From positions 1,456,646-1,520,645 of the forward strand of contig CAMZMU010000081.1 of assembly GCA_947311845.1 (NCBI GenBank): a stretch of DNA of 64,000 nt, given 5' to 3'. The notes beneath the pieces are model-generated. The model was not told the DNA's origin. It saw nothing but the letters and a program-made list of their open reading frames with translations, and made no database searches. The position numbers were made by a program, and so were the translations under genes. This document shows, one piece after another, positions 1 to 11,737 of the stretch. Within the stretch, counting starts at the first letter, position 1. Each line of letters opens with the position of its first letter. This DNA is from Poa pratensis (lineage: Eukaryota > Streptophyta > Magnoliopsida > Poales > Poaceae).

Positions 1-1195
1 GCCTTTTATCGGGCGAGGTTCGGCTCGCCGTGGACGCAGTGCAGGGAGGGGTCTGGGAGTGGGAGAGCTCGCCATTGGAGCAGAGCCGGTGCAGGTACGG
101 CGTGGTGCGGTGGCAAACGGGGAGAGGATGCGGCGGTGTTGCTCGCTGACCTCGGCAGGGGTGGCGTCGCGCAGCGCGCTCTGGCCGGGGCAACGGCGAG
201 GCACACGCAAGGGGGAGAGGGTGCTCTGCGGCGCTTGGTCACCTCGAGCAGACGCAGAGGGGAAGAGAGACGCGTTGAGCAGAGCGTGGCGTCGCGTCGC
301 GGTCTCCTCTGCCTCCTCCACAGGGCGATCACGGGCGGCAGTGCGTGGCGTCGCGTCGCGGACAGTGAGCACGCCAGCGGTCTCTGCGGCGCTCGAGTCG
401 CGTCGATCAGAGGCAGAGGGAAGAGGGTGGTGTGGCGGGCACGGCGCGGCGTCGCCTCTGCGTCGCGTCTGCGCTCACCACGGGAACGACCCGTGCGGCA
501 GTACGCCATGGGCGGCATCGGCGTGGCGCACGCGGCACTCAAGCTCCGGGTCAACTGGCTCGTTTCCATCGTTTCTTCACGTGTGTGAGGTGAGAGGAGG
601 GAGTGGGAGCTACTGGAGTGCTTGATTGCACTGAATCGAGCTCCAATTTTGGGTTGGATTTTCGGTTCAGAGTTGAACATGGTGGTGATCACCATGTGCT
701 CGACCAAATTCCCGAACCAAACCAAAATTTGAATTTCTAAAATTTCTTTTCATAGTTTGTTTCCAAATATTTTTCCAAGGTTTGTGGTACCACTGGATTA
801 TTTACTTTGGAAGTGTAGCTTGGTGATTTTGATGATTTTCCAAAGTTAAAGAAACATTTGGAAATTTGAAAATAGAATTTAGAATAAAATTTAAAATAGA
901 AAGAGAGGGAAAAGGAGTAAGGATGAAATGAGAGAGATCAAAACCTCTCCACTGAATTTTTGTTTGGAAGAACATTTTGAATCCTCATTTGAAGATTTAG
1001 TGTGACACTTGTCACATTATTTTTATTGTTTCTAACATTTGTTTATTTCTTTTCTTTTCTTTTCTTCAAGTTTTTATTTATAGCAAGCAAAACTTCAAAC
1101 AACCAAGTTCAAACAACACACATAAAATAACAAAAGTTTTTGTTGGCCCACAATTTTTGGCTAATAAAGCTGGGTTACAAATTTGGGATGTTACA
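1..1195 (-). repeat. 3' LTR (partial) of the Tekay-like element
   Basis: It is a direct repeat of 10167-11363 and ends with the same gggatgttaca. Comparison by eye gives 1 substitution and 9 one- or two-base indels. Only the outer 1.2 kb of a 4.2 kb LTR is inside the window. Open frames inside it are GC-rich noise with no recognisable domain. Confidence 0.93.
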
Positions 1196-1211
1196 GATCC
1201 TTCCCCCCTTA
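1196..1211 (-). other. Polypurine tract of the Tekay-like element
   Basis: Minus strand reads TAAGGGGGGAAGGATC directly against the 3' LTR. This is the expected primer site for plus-strand DNA synthesis. Confidence 0.8.
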
Positions 1212-1241
1212 GGATAAATCTCGTCCCGAGATTGGCTAGGC

Positions 1242-1529
1242 TTAGGTGCTAAAGAGGTTGGGAAACTCGCTTCTAAGATAGTCCTCCCGTTCCCAAGTGG
1301 CTTCCTCTTCAGAGTGGTTAGTCCACTGGACTTTATAAAACTTGATCTTGTTCCTCCGGGTGAGACGAATATCTTCGTCGAGAATTTTGAATGGTCTCTC
1401 ACGGTAAGTCAGATCATGGTTCAGGTCGATGGAGTGGTGGTCAATGTTCTTGAAAACGTCGGGCTGGTCAGGAACTTCAAGACACTTCCGGAGCAGGGAA
1501 ATGTGGAAGACATTATGAAATTCCGACAA
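1242..1529 (-). pseudogene. Chromodomain segment of gypsy polyprotein
   Basis: The C-terminal reading frame contains the chromodomain signature KFYKVQWTNHSEEEATWERE followed by LRSEFPNLF and a stop. Chromodomains at the end of chromovirus integrases target insertion to modified chromatin (established knowledge). The segment is in a different frame from the upstream GPY/F region, so at least one indel separates them near 1500-1530. The aromatic residues and the W-E-R-E end of the fold are present, so the fold itself looks intact. Confidence 0.85.
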
Positions 1530-1945
1530 TTCGGGGGCAACTCTAGCTGATAGGCTACTTCTCCACGACGGGCAAGAATCTTGAAAGGTCCGATATATCT
1601 GGGTGCCAACTTTCCTTTGACATGGAAACGTTGCATCCCTTTGAGTGGTGTCACCCGAAGATAGACAAAATCTCCAGGCTGAAAGGTGACGTCACGACGC
1701 TTGGGATCGGCATAACTTTTCTGACGGGATTGGGCAGTTTTGAGACGTTCACGGATAAGTTGAACTTGCTCTTCGGCTTCACGGAGGGTATCTGGTCCAA
1801 ACACTTTTCCTTCTCCGGTCTCGGACCAGTTCAGGTGTACGACACTTCTTGCCGTAAAGTGCTTCAAATGGGGCCATTTGCAGACTGGACTGATAACTAT
1901 TGTTATAGGAAAACTCTGCAAACGGAAGGCAATCTTCCCATTTAG
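1510..1945 (-). pseudogene. Integrase C-terminal GPY/F region
   Basis: This frame contains KSYADPKRRDVTFQPGDFVYLRV and GKLAPRYIGPFKI, the GPY/F module that follows the integrase core in Ty3/gypsy elements. It is shifted relative to both the catalytic core (1942-2544) and the chromodomain. The module normally joins core and chromodomain in one chain. Confidence 0.82.
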
Positions 1946-2544
1946 AGCCATAGGATAGGACACATGCGAAGCATATCTTCCAGAATCTGGTTTACTCGCT
2001 CGGTCTGTCCTCCAGTCTGGGGATGATAGGCTGTGCTGAATGATAAGTGGGTTCCGAGGGCTTCGTGAAGAGCTTTCCAAAAACGTGAGGTGAACTGTGT
2101 GCCTCTGTCAGATACAATCCTCTTAGGCACTCCGTGCAGGCTTACTATCCTGGAAATATACAAATCTGCTAGCTGATTTCCTCTATAAGTGGTGTTGACA
2201 GGAATGAAATGGGCAACCTTGGTCAATCGATCAACTATGACCCAGATTGAATCATGGCCTCGGTTTGACCTAGGAAGTCCGGTAATAAAATCCATTCCAA
2301 TTTCATCCCATTTCCACTCGGGGGTCTTAAGGGGTTGGAGCAATCCTGCAGGGCGCTGGTGCTCCGCTTTGACTCGCTGACAGATATCACATTGGCCACG
2401 AAAGAACCAATTTCTCGCTTCATTCCATGCCACCAAAACTCTCACGAAGATCTTGGTACATCTTGGTTCCTCCGGGGTGGATCGAGTATGGGGTATCGTG
2501 GGCTTCTTTAGGATCAGACCCTTGAGTTCCTTATCATCGGGCAC
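1942..2544 (-). pseudogene. Integrase zinc-binding end and DDE catalytic core
   Basis: Visible motifs are [12 protein letters not shown] (second half of the HHCC zinc finger), then the D,D(35)E catalytic residues in [15 protein letters not shown] and QTERVNQ. These insert the cDNA into the chromosome. The first residues are out of frame relative to the finger, and the frame leaves the expected sequence after EDMLRMC, so several indels interrupt the domain. It lies directly downstream of the RNase H frame, which ends early at 2785. Confidence 0.88.
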
Positions 2545-2784
2545 ACATAGGCGTCCTTTGAATCTCAGAACTCCTTCAGCATCTATGGCAAAACCAGGTG
2601 CTTTGTCAAGGGGTATCTTCTTTTTAATCCCTCGATACTCTCATGACCCTTCTGGGCCTCTTGATTTGATCCAACAGGGTTGGGGCTAACTCTAGGTTGG
2701 CAAGATATCCATGGCTAACCAGCTCAAGTCCAAAATCTTCAATCTCCTTAAACAAGGCTGGTTGCTCTGCTTGGATTAGGGCAT

Positions 2785-5211
2785 TCAGGTGCAGGGCTTT
2801 CGGCTTAAGGCATCGGCAACTACATTGGCTTTTCCGGGATGGTAATGAATTCCGACATCATAGTCCTTAATCAATTCCATCCACCTTCTCTGTCTCAGAT
2901 TCAACTCCTTCTGAGTGAAAATGTACTTCAAGCTTTTGTGATCTGTATAGACCTCACAGCGATGACCCACCAGATAGGGTCGCCATGTTTTCAAAGCAAA
3001 AACCACAGCTGCTAACTCCAGGTCATGGGTTGGGTAATTCTCCTCATGCGGTCGCAACTGTCGAGACAGGTACGACACAACTTTTCCTTCTTGCATCAGA
3101 ACGCAACCAAGTCCGAGACGTGAAGCATCACAATACACGTCGAAACTCTTGGTGACGTCCGGCATGATTAGGATTGGGGCTGAAGTTAGTCTCTTTTTCA
3201 GTTCTTGAAAACTATCTTCACACTTCTGGGTCCATTCAAACTTCTTATCCTTCTTCAACAACTGGGTCATGGGTTTGGCTATACTGGAGAATCCTTCAAC
3301 GAACTTGCGGTAATAACCTGCTAGTCCGAGAAAACTTCGGATTTCAGTCACGCTAGTGGGTGATTTCCAGTCTAGAATGGCTTTGATTTTCTCGGGGTCA
3401 ACAGAGATTCCTCCTGCAGACACCACGTGTCCAAGGAAGGCAACTTCATTAAGCCAAAACTCACACTTGCTAAGCTTGGCATACAGTTGGTGTTCTCTGA
3501 GGGTCTCCAAAACTAGACGAAGATGTTCAGCATGCTCTTCTTCGGTCTTGGAATAGATGAGAATATCGTCGATGAAGACAACCACGAACTTGTCGAGGTA
3601 CTCCATGAAGATCTTATTCATGAGATTCATGAAATAAGCAGGGGCATTAGTTAAGCCAAAGGACATAACGGTGTATTCAAACAATCCGTATCGGGTGGTG
3701 AAGGCGGTCTTGGGAATGTCAGACTCTCGAATCTTCAACTGGTGATAACCTGTCCGAAGATCGATCTTAGAAAAGACTCGGGCTCCGTTCATCTGATCGA
3801 ACAGATCCTCGATCTTGGGCAGTGGGTACTTGTTCTTGATGGTTACGTCATTGAGCTTGCGATAATCCACACACAGGCGTGTGGTACCGTCTCTTTTGTC
3901 CACGAAGATGATGGGTGATCCCCAAGGTGAAGCGCTTGGGCGAATCAGACCTTTGCTGAGCAGATCAGCCAACTGCTTCTTCAATTCCACCAGTTCTTCT
4001 GGGTTCATCCGGTAGGGTCTCTGGGATATAGGGGCTGTTCCAGGAATAAGTTCAATCACGAACTCAATATCCCGGTCTGGTGGCATACCAGGCAATTCCT
4101 CCGGGAAAACATCCTTGAATAGATGAACAACTCGGATCTCATCTAGAGCTGGTCGGGATATGCCTTCATGACATCTGGGTTGGGATTGGTTGGCTGGTGA
4201 GGCATACTCCACTTCAGTTCCCTGGTCTGTGGTGAGGGATACTGCTCTTCTAGCACAGTCTATACGACCATGATACTTTGCTAACCAATTCATACCCAGA
4301 ATGACATCTATGCCTTGGGTTCCTAGAATGATTAGGTTAACTGGGAAATTTTCTCCTTCGATCTCTATGGGGGTATTGGGACAGAACCTCCGGGTTTCTA
4401 GGGTAGAGCCAGGGATTTGTATACTCATATGCTTGGGTAGGAACTCTTCTACCAAACCTCCTTTAGAGACAAACTCTTCGGTAACGAAGGAATGGGTAGC
4501 ACCAGAATCAAACAGAACAGTTGCAGGTACTGAGTTGACAAGAAACGTACCCAGCACAACATCTGGCGCTTCCTGGGCTTCCTCAGCATCAATATGGTTC
4601 AGGCGGCCTCTTGCAACAGCGGCATTGCCACGGGGTGCAGCATTCTTGCCGTTTCCATTTCCATTACGGCCTTGCCCCGGGGTGGGTGCTGGTGCATTGG
4701 GGCGCTGAACGTTTTCCTTGGGATTGGGGCATTCTCGGGAGTAGTGACCCTTGTTGCCGCATTTAAAGCAGACAACGCTGGTAGTAGGGGTAAAAGTGTG
4801 GGTGTTTCCTCCGGGACGATTGTTGCCATTGGGGCGGTAGTTGTTGTTGGTGTTTGGGCGGGGGACATGGTTGCTGTTGTTGGGACGGTTGGGATAGTTG
4901 GTACGTGGAGCTGGGGGTGGTTGGTAAACTGGCTTGGGGGCTGGCTGGAAGGTGCGGGTTTTCTGGCTGCTGGATCCTTCCTGAATAGTCATCCTTCTCT
5001 TGCGGCCTTCAAACATGGATCTGCGCTTGGTCTCCAGCTGAATGGCCTTGTCCACTAGTGACTCCAGATCACGGAAGTCATGGACAACCAAGGCACATTG
5101 CATCTCATCATGGAGTCCGTTCAGAAAGCGCTCCATCTTCTTCTTCTCCGTGTCGGTATCTTCAGGAGCATACCGAGCAAGATCGGTAAACTCATCCAGA
5201 TAACCGACCAC
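2785..5211 (-). CDS. Gag zinc knuckle, protease, reverse transcriptase and RNase H of the gypsy polyprotein
   Basis: The open frame gives about 808 residues from 5211, and the frame stays open further upstream. In order: the end of the Gag capsid region ([16 protein letters not shown]), a basic Q/P/N-rich linker, CCHC knuckle [15 protein letters not shown] (about residue 147), aspartic protease [12 protein letters not shown] (about 230), RT with [20 protein letters not shown] and the catalytic FIDDILIYS (about 545), and RNase H from [10 protein letters not shown] through ADALSRK. The polyprotein makes and processes the retrotransposon cDNA. The stop at 2785 comes right after the RNase H end and is out of place: the integrase should follow in frame, so a one-base loss there is likely. 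No upstream ATG lies in this frame because of the gag frameshift near 5640. Confidence 0.93.
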   Translation of the reverse strand: MVGYLDEFTDLARYAPEDTDTEKKKMERFLNGLHDEMQCALVVHDFRDLESLVDKAIQLETKRRSMFEGRKRRMTIQEGSSSQKTRTFQPAPKPVYQPPPAPRTNYPNRPNNSNHVPRPNTNNNYRPNGNNRPGGNTHTFTPTTSVVCFKCGNKGHYSRECPNPKENVQRPNAPAPTPGQGRNGNGNGKNAAPRGNAAVARGRLNHIDAEEAQEAPDVVLGTFLVNSVPATVLFDSGATHSFVTEEFVSKGGLVEEFLPKHMSIQIPGSTLETRRFCPNTPIEIEGENFPVNLIILGTQGIDVILGMNWLAKYHGRIDCARRAVSLTTDQGTEVEYASPANQSQPRCHEGISRPALDEIRVVHLFKDVFPEELPGMPPDRDIEFVIELIPGTAPISQRPYRMNPEELVELKKQLADLLSKGLIRPSASPWGSPIIFVDKRDGTTRLCVDYRKLNDVTIKNKYPLPKIEDLFDQMNGARVFSKIDLRTGYHQLKIRESDIPKTAFTTRYGLFEYTVMSFGLTNAPAYFMNLMNKIFMEYLDKFVVVFIDDILIYSKTEEEHAEHLRLVLETLREHQLYAKLSKCEFWLNEVAFLGHVVSAGGISVDPEKIKAILDWKSPTSVTEIRSFLGLAGYYRKFVEGFSSIAKPMTQLLKKDKKFEWTQKCEDSFQELKKRLTSAPILIMPDVTKSFDVYCDASRLGLGCVLMQEGKVVSYLSRQLRPHEENYPTHDLELAAVVFALKTWRPYLVGHRCEVYTDHKSLKYIFTQKELNLRQRRWMELIKDYDVGIHYHPGKANVVADALSRKPCT

Positions 5212-5746
5212 ATCTCTGCCTGCCTGCCTTAGCTTACGGAACTCGTCTTTCTTTCTCTCGAGAAGACCGCTAGAGATGAACTTCTTGCGGAATTTGTCCT
5301 TGAACTCCTCCCAGGTAATGACATGACCCGCTTGCTGGAGGGTCTTGGTAGTTTCCCACCAAGCTCTTGCAGGTCCAGCAAGGTAGTGGGTAGCATACAG
5401 GACCTTCTCATTCTCTCCTACCGAGGCAACTTCCAGGTCGTTCTCGATAGTGCGTAACCAGTCATCTGCTTCCAGGGGATGAAGTCCCTTGGAATAGGTA
5501 GGCGGTGTGGTCTTCTGGAAGTCACTCAGGGTAGAGCGCTGATTTCCACCCTCGTCGCCATTGCCATTGCCACCATTGTTGTTCTGGTTGGCGTGGGCAG
5601 CGGCAAGTTGCTGCAGGGCGGCGAGATGAGCTTGACGCTCTCCCGGGCAGCTTGGCGATCCTCCATGATGATCGCGAGCAGTTGGGCAGGGTTGGGTCCG
5701 GTGGTGGTGGTGGATTCGCGTGCTGGTTGTGGCGAGTGTTCGTCAT
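5212..5746 (-). pseudogene. N-terminal Gag of the Tekay-like element, two frameshifts
   Basis: The best start is the ATG at 5746-5744 ([16 protein letters not shown]). Downstream the capsid-like region ([35 protein letters not shown]) runs in frame into the 2785-5211 ORF. Two shifts separate the start from that region: one in a C-rich run near 5690 and a GA duplication near 5640. Plant gypsy Gag normally forms the virus-like particle. Because the shifts are small and lie in short runs, sequence error is a real alternative to decay. Confidence 0.8.
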
Positions 5747-6021
5747 CCTGGAATAGATACGATATAAGAGGCAAGGCAACAAGGCTTTGGCTAAGGAGAT
5801 AACGATAAAGTCACAAAGGGAGTGGTTGATGAAACACTAGTCAAACAAGACTATCACATTTATTCAACACAATCATCACATCAAGGAGTTCACACATCAA
5901 GCTTACAACATCCTACTACACCTAATGCACATACTACATGGTTTCCATAGGAACCATCACATAAACTCTACTCGCATAGGGGGGGTCGACACAGTCCTAA
6001 GGTAGTGCTCTCATCACTCGA

Positions 6022-6876
6022 CTACTGAGGTGGAACCTCAGGCTCGACGATCTCAACGTCTGAGTCGTAGGGTGGCTCCTCGGGATCCTCCTCCTCGAGA
6101 ACTGGCTCAGACGGATCCCCCTCCTCGTCGACTATCTCCTCCTCGTCGTCCTCCTCCTCGTAGTCCATCTCCTCTAGGAAGTCCTCATCATCGCTGATGA
6201 AGGCACTGTTCTCCTTGCGGAGATCCTCGCCCTCCTCCTCCATCTCGTTCGCCTGCTGCTCCATCTCGTCTATCATCTCGTCCTGCTCCGCTACCTTCTT
6301 GCGGAGCTTGACGATAGTCCTCCTCTGACGGGCCAGCTTCAGGCGGAGATTGTCATTCTCCCACTTCAGCTGGGTCTCACGGACTCGGGCATCGTCGAGG
6401 GAGCTACGCTGGAAGTGGACCTTGAGTCTAGCGTCGCGCAGGTTCTCCTGGGTGTCGTGAAGTAGAACCTCCATATCGGTGATGTACTCGCCGAAGAGAG
6501 TGTGCTGCGCGGTGTAGGTGGGGTTTCCCTCATCGTCACGTCTCCCGAAGTACTGGAAACGAGTGCCAACCAGCTCGTCCTTGTGCTCCTCACAAAGGCG
6601 GGCTAGCAGCCTCTGCATAACTCGGGCCAGACCATCAACCCAAGTAGAGTCCATCGTGGTGTAGACCAAGTCCCTGGAGCGGGGAGGCTGAATCCTGCCT
6701 CGGACGGACGACTTGATGAGCCAGGCCAGGTTCCCATCACCGAGGGAATCGACCTGAGTTCCCTCAAACTCTGGAACAGGGCGTCCCAAAGTCTGGCTCA
6801 ACTCGTACAAGTCCTGCTCGAACATCAGCAGGCCATCCTTCCTAACTTGGACGAACTCGGTGACGTTGGGTGCCAT
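6022..6876 (-). CDS. Accessory ORF upstream of gag (ORF0-like), coiled coil with acidic tail
   Basis: An intact 284-residue frame lies between the PBS and gag, on the same strand as gag-pol. The N-terminal half (MAPNVTEFVQVRKDGLLMF...) has no domain I recognise. Residues about 150-215 are a charged heptad-like region with QRRTIVKLRKKVAEQDEM, consistent with a coiled coil. The last 60 residues are almost all D/E (EEMDYEEEDDEEEIVDEE). Extra leader ORFs have been reported in some grass gypsy elements; whether this is one of them needs a search. It is the only uninterrupted long frame in the element, and its ATG is 253 bp from the PBS. Function unknown; a structural or chaperone-like role with Gag would be guesswork. 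Confidence 0.72.
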   Translation of the reverse strand: MAPNVTEFVQVRKDGLLMFEQDLYELSQTLGRPVPEFEGTQVDSLGDGNLAWLIKSSVRGRIQPPRSRDLVYTTMDSTWVDGLARVMQRLLARLCEEHKDELVGTRFQYFGRRDDEGNPTYTAQHTLFGEYITDMEVLLHDTQENLRDARLKVHFQRSSLDDARVRETQLKWENDNLRLKLARQRRTIVKLRKKVAEQDEMIDEMEQQANEMEEEGEDLRKENSAFISDDEDFLEEMDYEEEDDEEEIVDEEGDPSEPVLEEEDPEEPPYDSDVEIVEPEVPPQ

Positions 6877-7129
6877 CTACAGGTTTAAGCAAAATTTTAA
6901 GTTAGTTAAGGGCCATGAGTACATAATGTAAACTTAATGGAGGGACAAGTGTGCAAAATTTTAAGGGTTCAAGAAAAGATGACTCTTAATGAGTGTAAGG
7001 TTTTTAAATAAATGGGAAGGTTGGGGAGATAAGAAATTTTCGAAAATACTTCACTCCTTTGTTTTAAAAATTAACTTTGTAACTCCTAGCTAACGCCCAT
7101 GTTAACTAAGGTCTCCTAAAGTCAGGATG

Positions 7130-7141
7130 GCTCTGATACCA
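7130..7141 (-). other. Primer binding site (initiator Met tRNA)
   Basis: Plus strand gctctgatacca is the complement of TGGTATCAGAGC, the standard tRNA-iMet PBS of plant retrotransposons. It lies 4 bp from the LTR edge at 7146. Confidence 0.9.
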
Positions 7142-7145
7142 GCTC

Positions 7146-10100
7146 TGTGGGGACCCCGGACTAGCTGTCCGAAATACCCGATTATGCTTACCACAACGAT
7201 CCCATGATCAGTCTGTCGTTGCACATAATCTGAACTGAATACCACAGTTTACACCCATACAATACCGTTTTAAAGTCTTACAAGCAGGGCCATACGGCCT
7301 AATTATACATAAGTGCCTTCAAGGGCCAAGCATCTTTATTCAGCGGAAACTACGGTAGTAGAGCCAATCCATCCTAACAACACCCGACAGGCAGCTGACT
7401 TGTGAAGATCCTAGTTCGCATAGACGTCGCCGAACTCTCCTTCAACGTAGGGCTCCTCGAGATCTGGCTAAGACAATAGCCAGGGACGAAACCAATATGA
7501 GTACATTTGATTGTACTCGCAAACTACCCCTACTTGAGTAAGCACTAGTTTCTTAAAACTTTTACTTAATTTTAAAACATCTCTAAAATTCTACTGAAAA
7601 GGATAAGAAGAAGTTTATAACTATTCTTTAAGAAATCGCCCCTTTTAGTTACTTCTCCAAACTTCTCCTTTTCCGACCATGTCTCAAACATGGTGCCAAG
7701 CCACAAAATAGCCTCGTACCAACTCATTGGTACAGGTAAGAAACAACATCTTCACTTCCCACACTTTCCAAAACTTGACTCAAAACTTGCACATGGCCTT
7801 AGTAGTTCTTCCCAACTGTCCATATCCGAGGACTCGGCTATTCGAATAGTTTTTACCCTCTGCAGAGGTAGCACGCTTTTCCCACACCCATCCGGTCACT
7901 CATCGTGTCAGCCACGTCCCGCCATACCAGGGGTATGCGAAGTTGAGTTTCCGGCCGTAGCCTGTCCTTTGCTCATGCTAGTATAGGACCCTACCTCTAC
8001 GAAACATTCCATCGACACTTAAATCCTCAGAAACTAAGTGTGAGGACTCGTAGTTCTGCCCGGCGAATTTTAATGGCCCTACAAATCCTCTATCTCCAAT
8101 TCAATCATAACAGCCCTTAGGCGTTAGGCGTTCTTCTCTTTAGAGGACCCGGGTCAGGGGGTAGGTCCTCAGACCATCCCCTCATGGAACGAGGTTATCC
8201 TCGTTATTGAGGCATCCAGTACTAACACGAGCAAATTATATGACTACGCCCTTGCCCATATGTGGGTAAATGTGGTCGCACAGATTTTGGCTGGGGATGT
8301 AAGTACAAGGACACAATGTGCATTTTCATAACCATCACCATTCTCCATTTCTCCCTTCATCACCGACATCTCGGCATTTCACCTTCAATCAATTACTTTC
8401 AAAGGGTTTTGGATAAACATTGTTTTCCCATCCTATAGTTTTAAATGACTACCTAATACTTCTACATAGGGTGGCAAAATAGTTTTCATGTTTTGAAAAG
8501 GGTTTTTTCCAAAATCATCGATACTTTTGAATAACCCTTGAGACTAAAGTAGAGGTATATAAATGCAAGCTCAGTGAAGTAGCTTGCCTTGTTCCACAAA
8601 GTGGTACTGGTCCGGATCTTCGAGTTCAACGAAACCTCCTTCCTCGATGAAACCGTCGGCGGTATCGTCTAAACGTTAAGCAAGCAAACCAACAATCACT
8701 ACTCTAACTCAAAACATCACCACAACAATACAAGCACAAATACTATAAATATCTACTGCATACACCAAACAACACAAGGTGGTTTCAATTTAATTGAATT
8801 AAACTTTATTTAATTCTTTTTAAACTAAGGCAGAAACTAGTTGTACACCAAACAATTCACCATTTATTCTATGTTGGTCACAAAAATTTAAACTAAATTT
8901 CTATGGATAGCTACTGATGTGTAGAAGACCACCCAATTGGATTGAGGTCATTTGGAGTTATCAAACTCCCTACACATTTGTTTTAGTTCAGAAGGTTTTT
9001 AATCAAGTTTTAGCTACCAAACAAATTAGGTTGCTCCAAAAATTAAATCCTTTTAGGGATAACTAACCTTGGTTGTATGTGACCTAACAAAATTGGGTTT
9101 AGTTTAATTGGACCTACTATTAATTCACACTAATTGGTTTAGTGCAGAAGGGTTTACTGAAGTTCAACCAAAGGCTAAGGATTTTACACTGCTCAATTAA
9201 TTCTACCAAAATTTGGGGAGCTAAGGATCCTAATACAAAGCTACCAAAATTGGTTTCAAGTTATTTGGACTAATATAACTCCAGAAACAAATGGTTTGGT
9301 GTTTTAAACCTTATGGAGCATTTTTATTAATACACTTTTATTATTTATTTAAATGAGATGAGACCACTTTGGTGAGTTAAAGAATTTTATAATATTTTCA
9401 GAACATTTGAGTTTGATTTATTTGGATTCCTAGAACTCGAGTTATTGAATTTCAAAGTAGTGTCCAGTACTGAATTCAGAGAGGATTTAAATTCGAATTT
9501 ACTGGATAAAGATGAGATCCCTGACGGGTGGGGTCCACTCGTCAGCGACTCAGTGGAAAATGACTCGCGCGCTGGTTTAAGTTTAAAAAGCTGACAGGTG
9601 GGGTCCACCAGTCAGTGTCTACTTAAACGAAACGGTACGCAGCCGTTGATTTCTAATCCAACGGCGCCTGGAGCTCGCGATCGACGACGACCACAAAGGG
9701 ACGGCGCCGCGGCTCCGGCGACGGCGAGGTTCACGATTCGCTCACCTGGGAGCTCGGGTGGTGGCGGCGATGACGGGGATCGACGGCGGAGGGAGTGGGG
9801 AGGTGCCGGGGTGAGTAGTTCGTGCTGGGACAGCTTCAATCGGCGGCGGCGTGTTCGGCTCCTCCTCCGCGGCCGTGGTCCAAGTCCGGCGAGTCCTCCG
9901 CGGCGCTGCTGTGCATGAAACACGGGCAAAACGCGGCGGGTGAGCTAGGGCGTAATGGTGAAGCTAGTGAGGGGCAGAGAAGAGAGGGGGAGAGAGCAGC
10001 ACGGCTCGGCCGTGATCGACGCCCACCTTCTTCTCCGGCGGAACCTCGAGGAACTTTGGGGCAGCAGAGGCTTGGAAGCAGTGGCTCCGCCCTCCTGGCG

Positions 10101-11363
10101 GTGCACTGGGTGTGTGGGGGAGTGCAAGTGAGGTGTGTGAGGGAGTGTGGAGGCACGGGTGCGGTGGCCTTTTATCGGCGAGGCTCGGCTCGCCGTGGAC
10201 GCAGTGCAGGGAGGGGTCTGGGGAGTGGGAGAGCTCGCCATTGGAGCAGAGCCGGTGCAGGTACGGCGTGGTGCGGTGGCAAACGGGGAGAGGATGCGGC
10301 GGTGTTGCTCGCTGACCTCGGCAGGGGTGGCGTCGCGCAGCGCGCTCTGGCCGGGGCACGGCGAGGCACACGCAAGGGGGAGAGGGTGCTCTGCGGCGCT
10401 TGGGTCACCTCGAGCAGACGCAGAGGGGAGAGAGAGACGCGTTGAGCAGAGCGTGGCGTCGCGTCGCGGTCTCCTCTGCCTCCTCCACAGGGCGATCACG
10501 GGCGGCAGTGCGTGGCGTCGCGTCGCGGACAGTGAGCACGCCAGCGGTCTCTGCGGCGCTCGAGTCGCGTCGATCAGAGGCAGAGGGAAGAGGGTGGTGT
10601 GGCGGGCACGGCGCGGCGTCGCCTCTGCGTCGCGTCTGCGCTCACCACGGGAACGACCCGTGCGGCAGTACGCCATGGGCGGCATCGGCGTGGCGCACGC
10701 GGCACTCAAGCTCCGGGTCAACTGGCTCGTTTCCATCGCGTTTCTTCACGTGTGTGAGGTGAGAGGAGGGAGTGGGAGCTACTGGAGTGCTTGATTGCAC
10801 TGAATCGAGCTCCAATTTTGGGTTGGATTTTCGGTTCAGAGTTGAACATGGTGGTGATCACCATGTGCTCGACCAAATTCCCGAACCAAACCAAAATTTG
10901 AATTTCTAAAATTTCTTTTCATAGTTTGTTTCCAAATATTTTTCCAAGGTTTGTGGTACCACTGGATTATTTACTTTGGAAGTGTAGCTTGGTGATTTTG
11001 ATGATTTTCCAAAGTTAAAGAAACATTTGGAAATTTGAAAATAGAATTTAGAATAAAATTTAAAATAGAAAGAGAGGAAAAGGAGTAAGGATGAAATGAG
11101 AGAGATCAAAACCTCTCCACTGAATTTTTGTTTGGAAGAACATTTTGAATCCTCATTTGAAGATTTAGTGTGACACTTGTCACATTATTTTTATTGTTTC
11201 TAACATTTGTTTATTTCTTTTCTTTTTCTTTTCTTCAGTTTTTATTTATAGCAAGCAAAACTTCAAACAACCAAGTTCAAACAACACACATAAAATAACA
11301 AAAGTTTTTGTTGGCCCACAATTTTTGGCTAATAAAGCTGGGTTACAAATTTGGGATGTTACA
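7146..11363 (-). repeat. 5' LTR of the Tekay-like element, 4218 bp
   Basis: On the plus strand it begins TGTGGGGACC beside the PBS and ends GGGATGTTACA, so the ends are TGT...ACA in either orientation. Its last 1.2 kb is repeated at 1-1195. The half near 9600-10800 is very GC-rich (CpG-dense), the rest AT-rich. No domain was recognised in the many open frames of the GC-rich part. 4.2 kb is long even for plant LTRs. Confidence 0.88.
10168..10176 (-). promoter_or_regulatory. TATA-like motif in the Tekay-like LTR
   Basis: The minus strand reads GATAAAAGG in a GC-rich context, about 1.2 kb from the outer LTR end. It is the best TATA candidate for transcription toward the gag. Position and sequence are plausible only; no transcription evidence is available. 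Confidence 0.4.
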
Positions 11364-11699
11364 CTCAGCTGTGGGGCGGTAGCGGAAGAGCTCCGCGGCC
11401 ATGAGCAGCGCGGTGTTTGGGCTGGGCGCTGGACGCCCAAGAGTGGAGGCGCTGTGGCGCTGGGACGGATGCGAGGACTCAGCGTCCTCGCCGTGCCCGT
11501 GGTCGACATCTTCGTCGAAGTGGTCGTCGTGGTGGCCGTCATCGTCCTCGGGGTGCTCCACATGCGGTTCAGCGGTGTTGCGCCCCATGGCACGGCTGGC
11601 GCGGGGATGGCCGCGAGGGTTGGTGGTGTTGGCAGCGGGCTCGGTGGTTGCCCTGCCTGATGCCCGCCGGGTGGCGCGAGCTGCGCGAGTGTCCGCCAT
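11364..11699 (-). pseudogene. Start of a Gag-like ORF, truncated by insertion
   Basis: The frame starts MADTRAARATRRASGRATTE and continues with a His/Asp-rich stretch (EDDDGHHDDHFDEDVDHGHG) until the Tekay-like LTR interrupts it. No Gag domain is visible in this short piece, so the assignment comes from its place just downstream of LTR and PBS. Confidence 0.5.
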
Positions 11700-11737
11700 G
11701 GTGCAGAGGTCGGTGAAGGTTGAAGACGCGCCTCAGC

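Larger units (their letters stand above)
1..11363 (-). mobile_element. Ty3/gypsy chromovirus (Tekay/Del-like) LTR retrotransposon, left LTR cut by the window edge
   Basis: All expected parts are seen in minus-strand order: 5' LTR at the right (7146-11363), a PBS matching initiator-Met tRNA (7130-7141), an accessory ORF, gag, protease, RT, RNase H, integrase, chromodomain, a polypurine tract, and a partial 3' LTR (1-1195). The chromodomain after integrase with very long LTRs fits the Tekay/Del chromovirus lineage (established knowledge). The right flank is ctcag, but the left flank lies outside the window, so the TSD cannot be tested. The two LTRs are almost free of substitutions, which suggests a very recent insertion, yet gag-pol carries several single-base frameshifts. 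It is inserted into the gag of the element at 11364-12798. Confidence 0.9.

Noticed and set aside
9836..10794. Several long overlapping open frames in the GC-rich LTR block, both strands
   Set aside because: They overlap in many frames, show no domain, and lie inside an LTR; high GC removes stop codons by chance.
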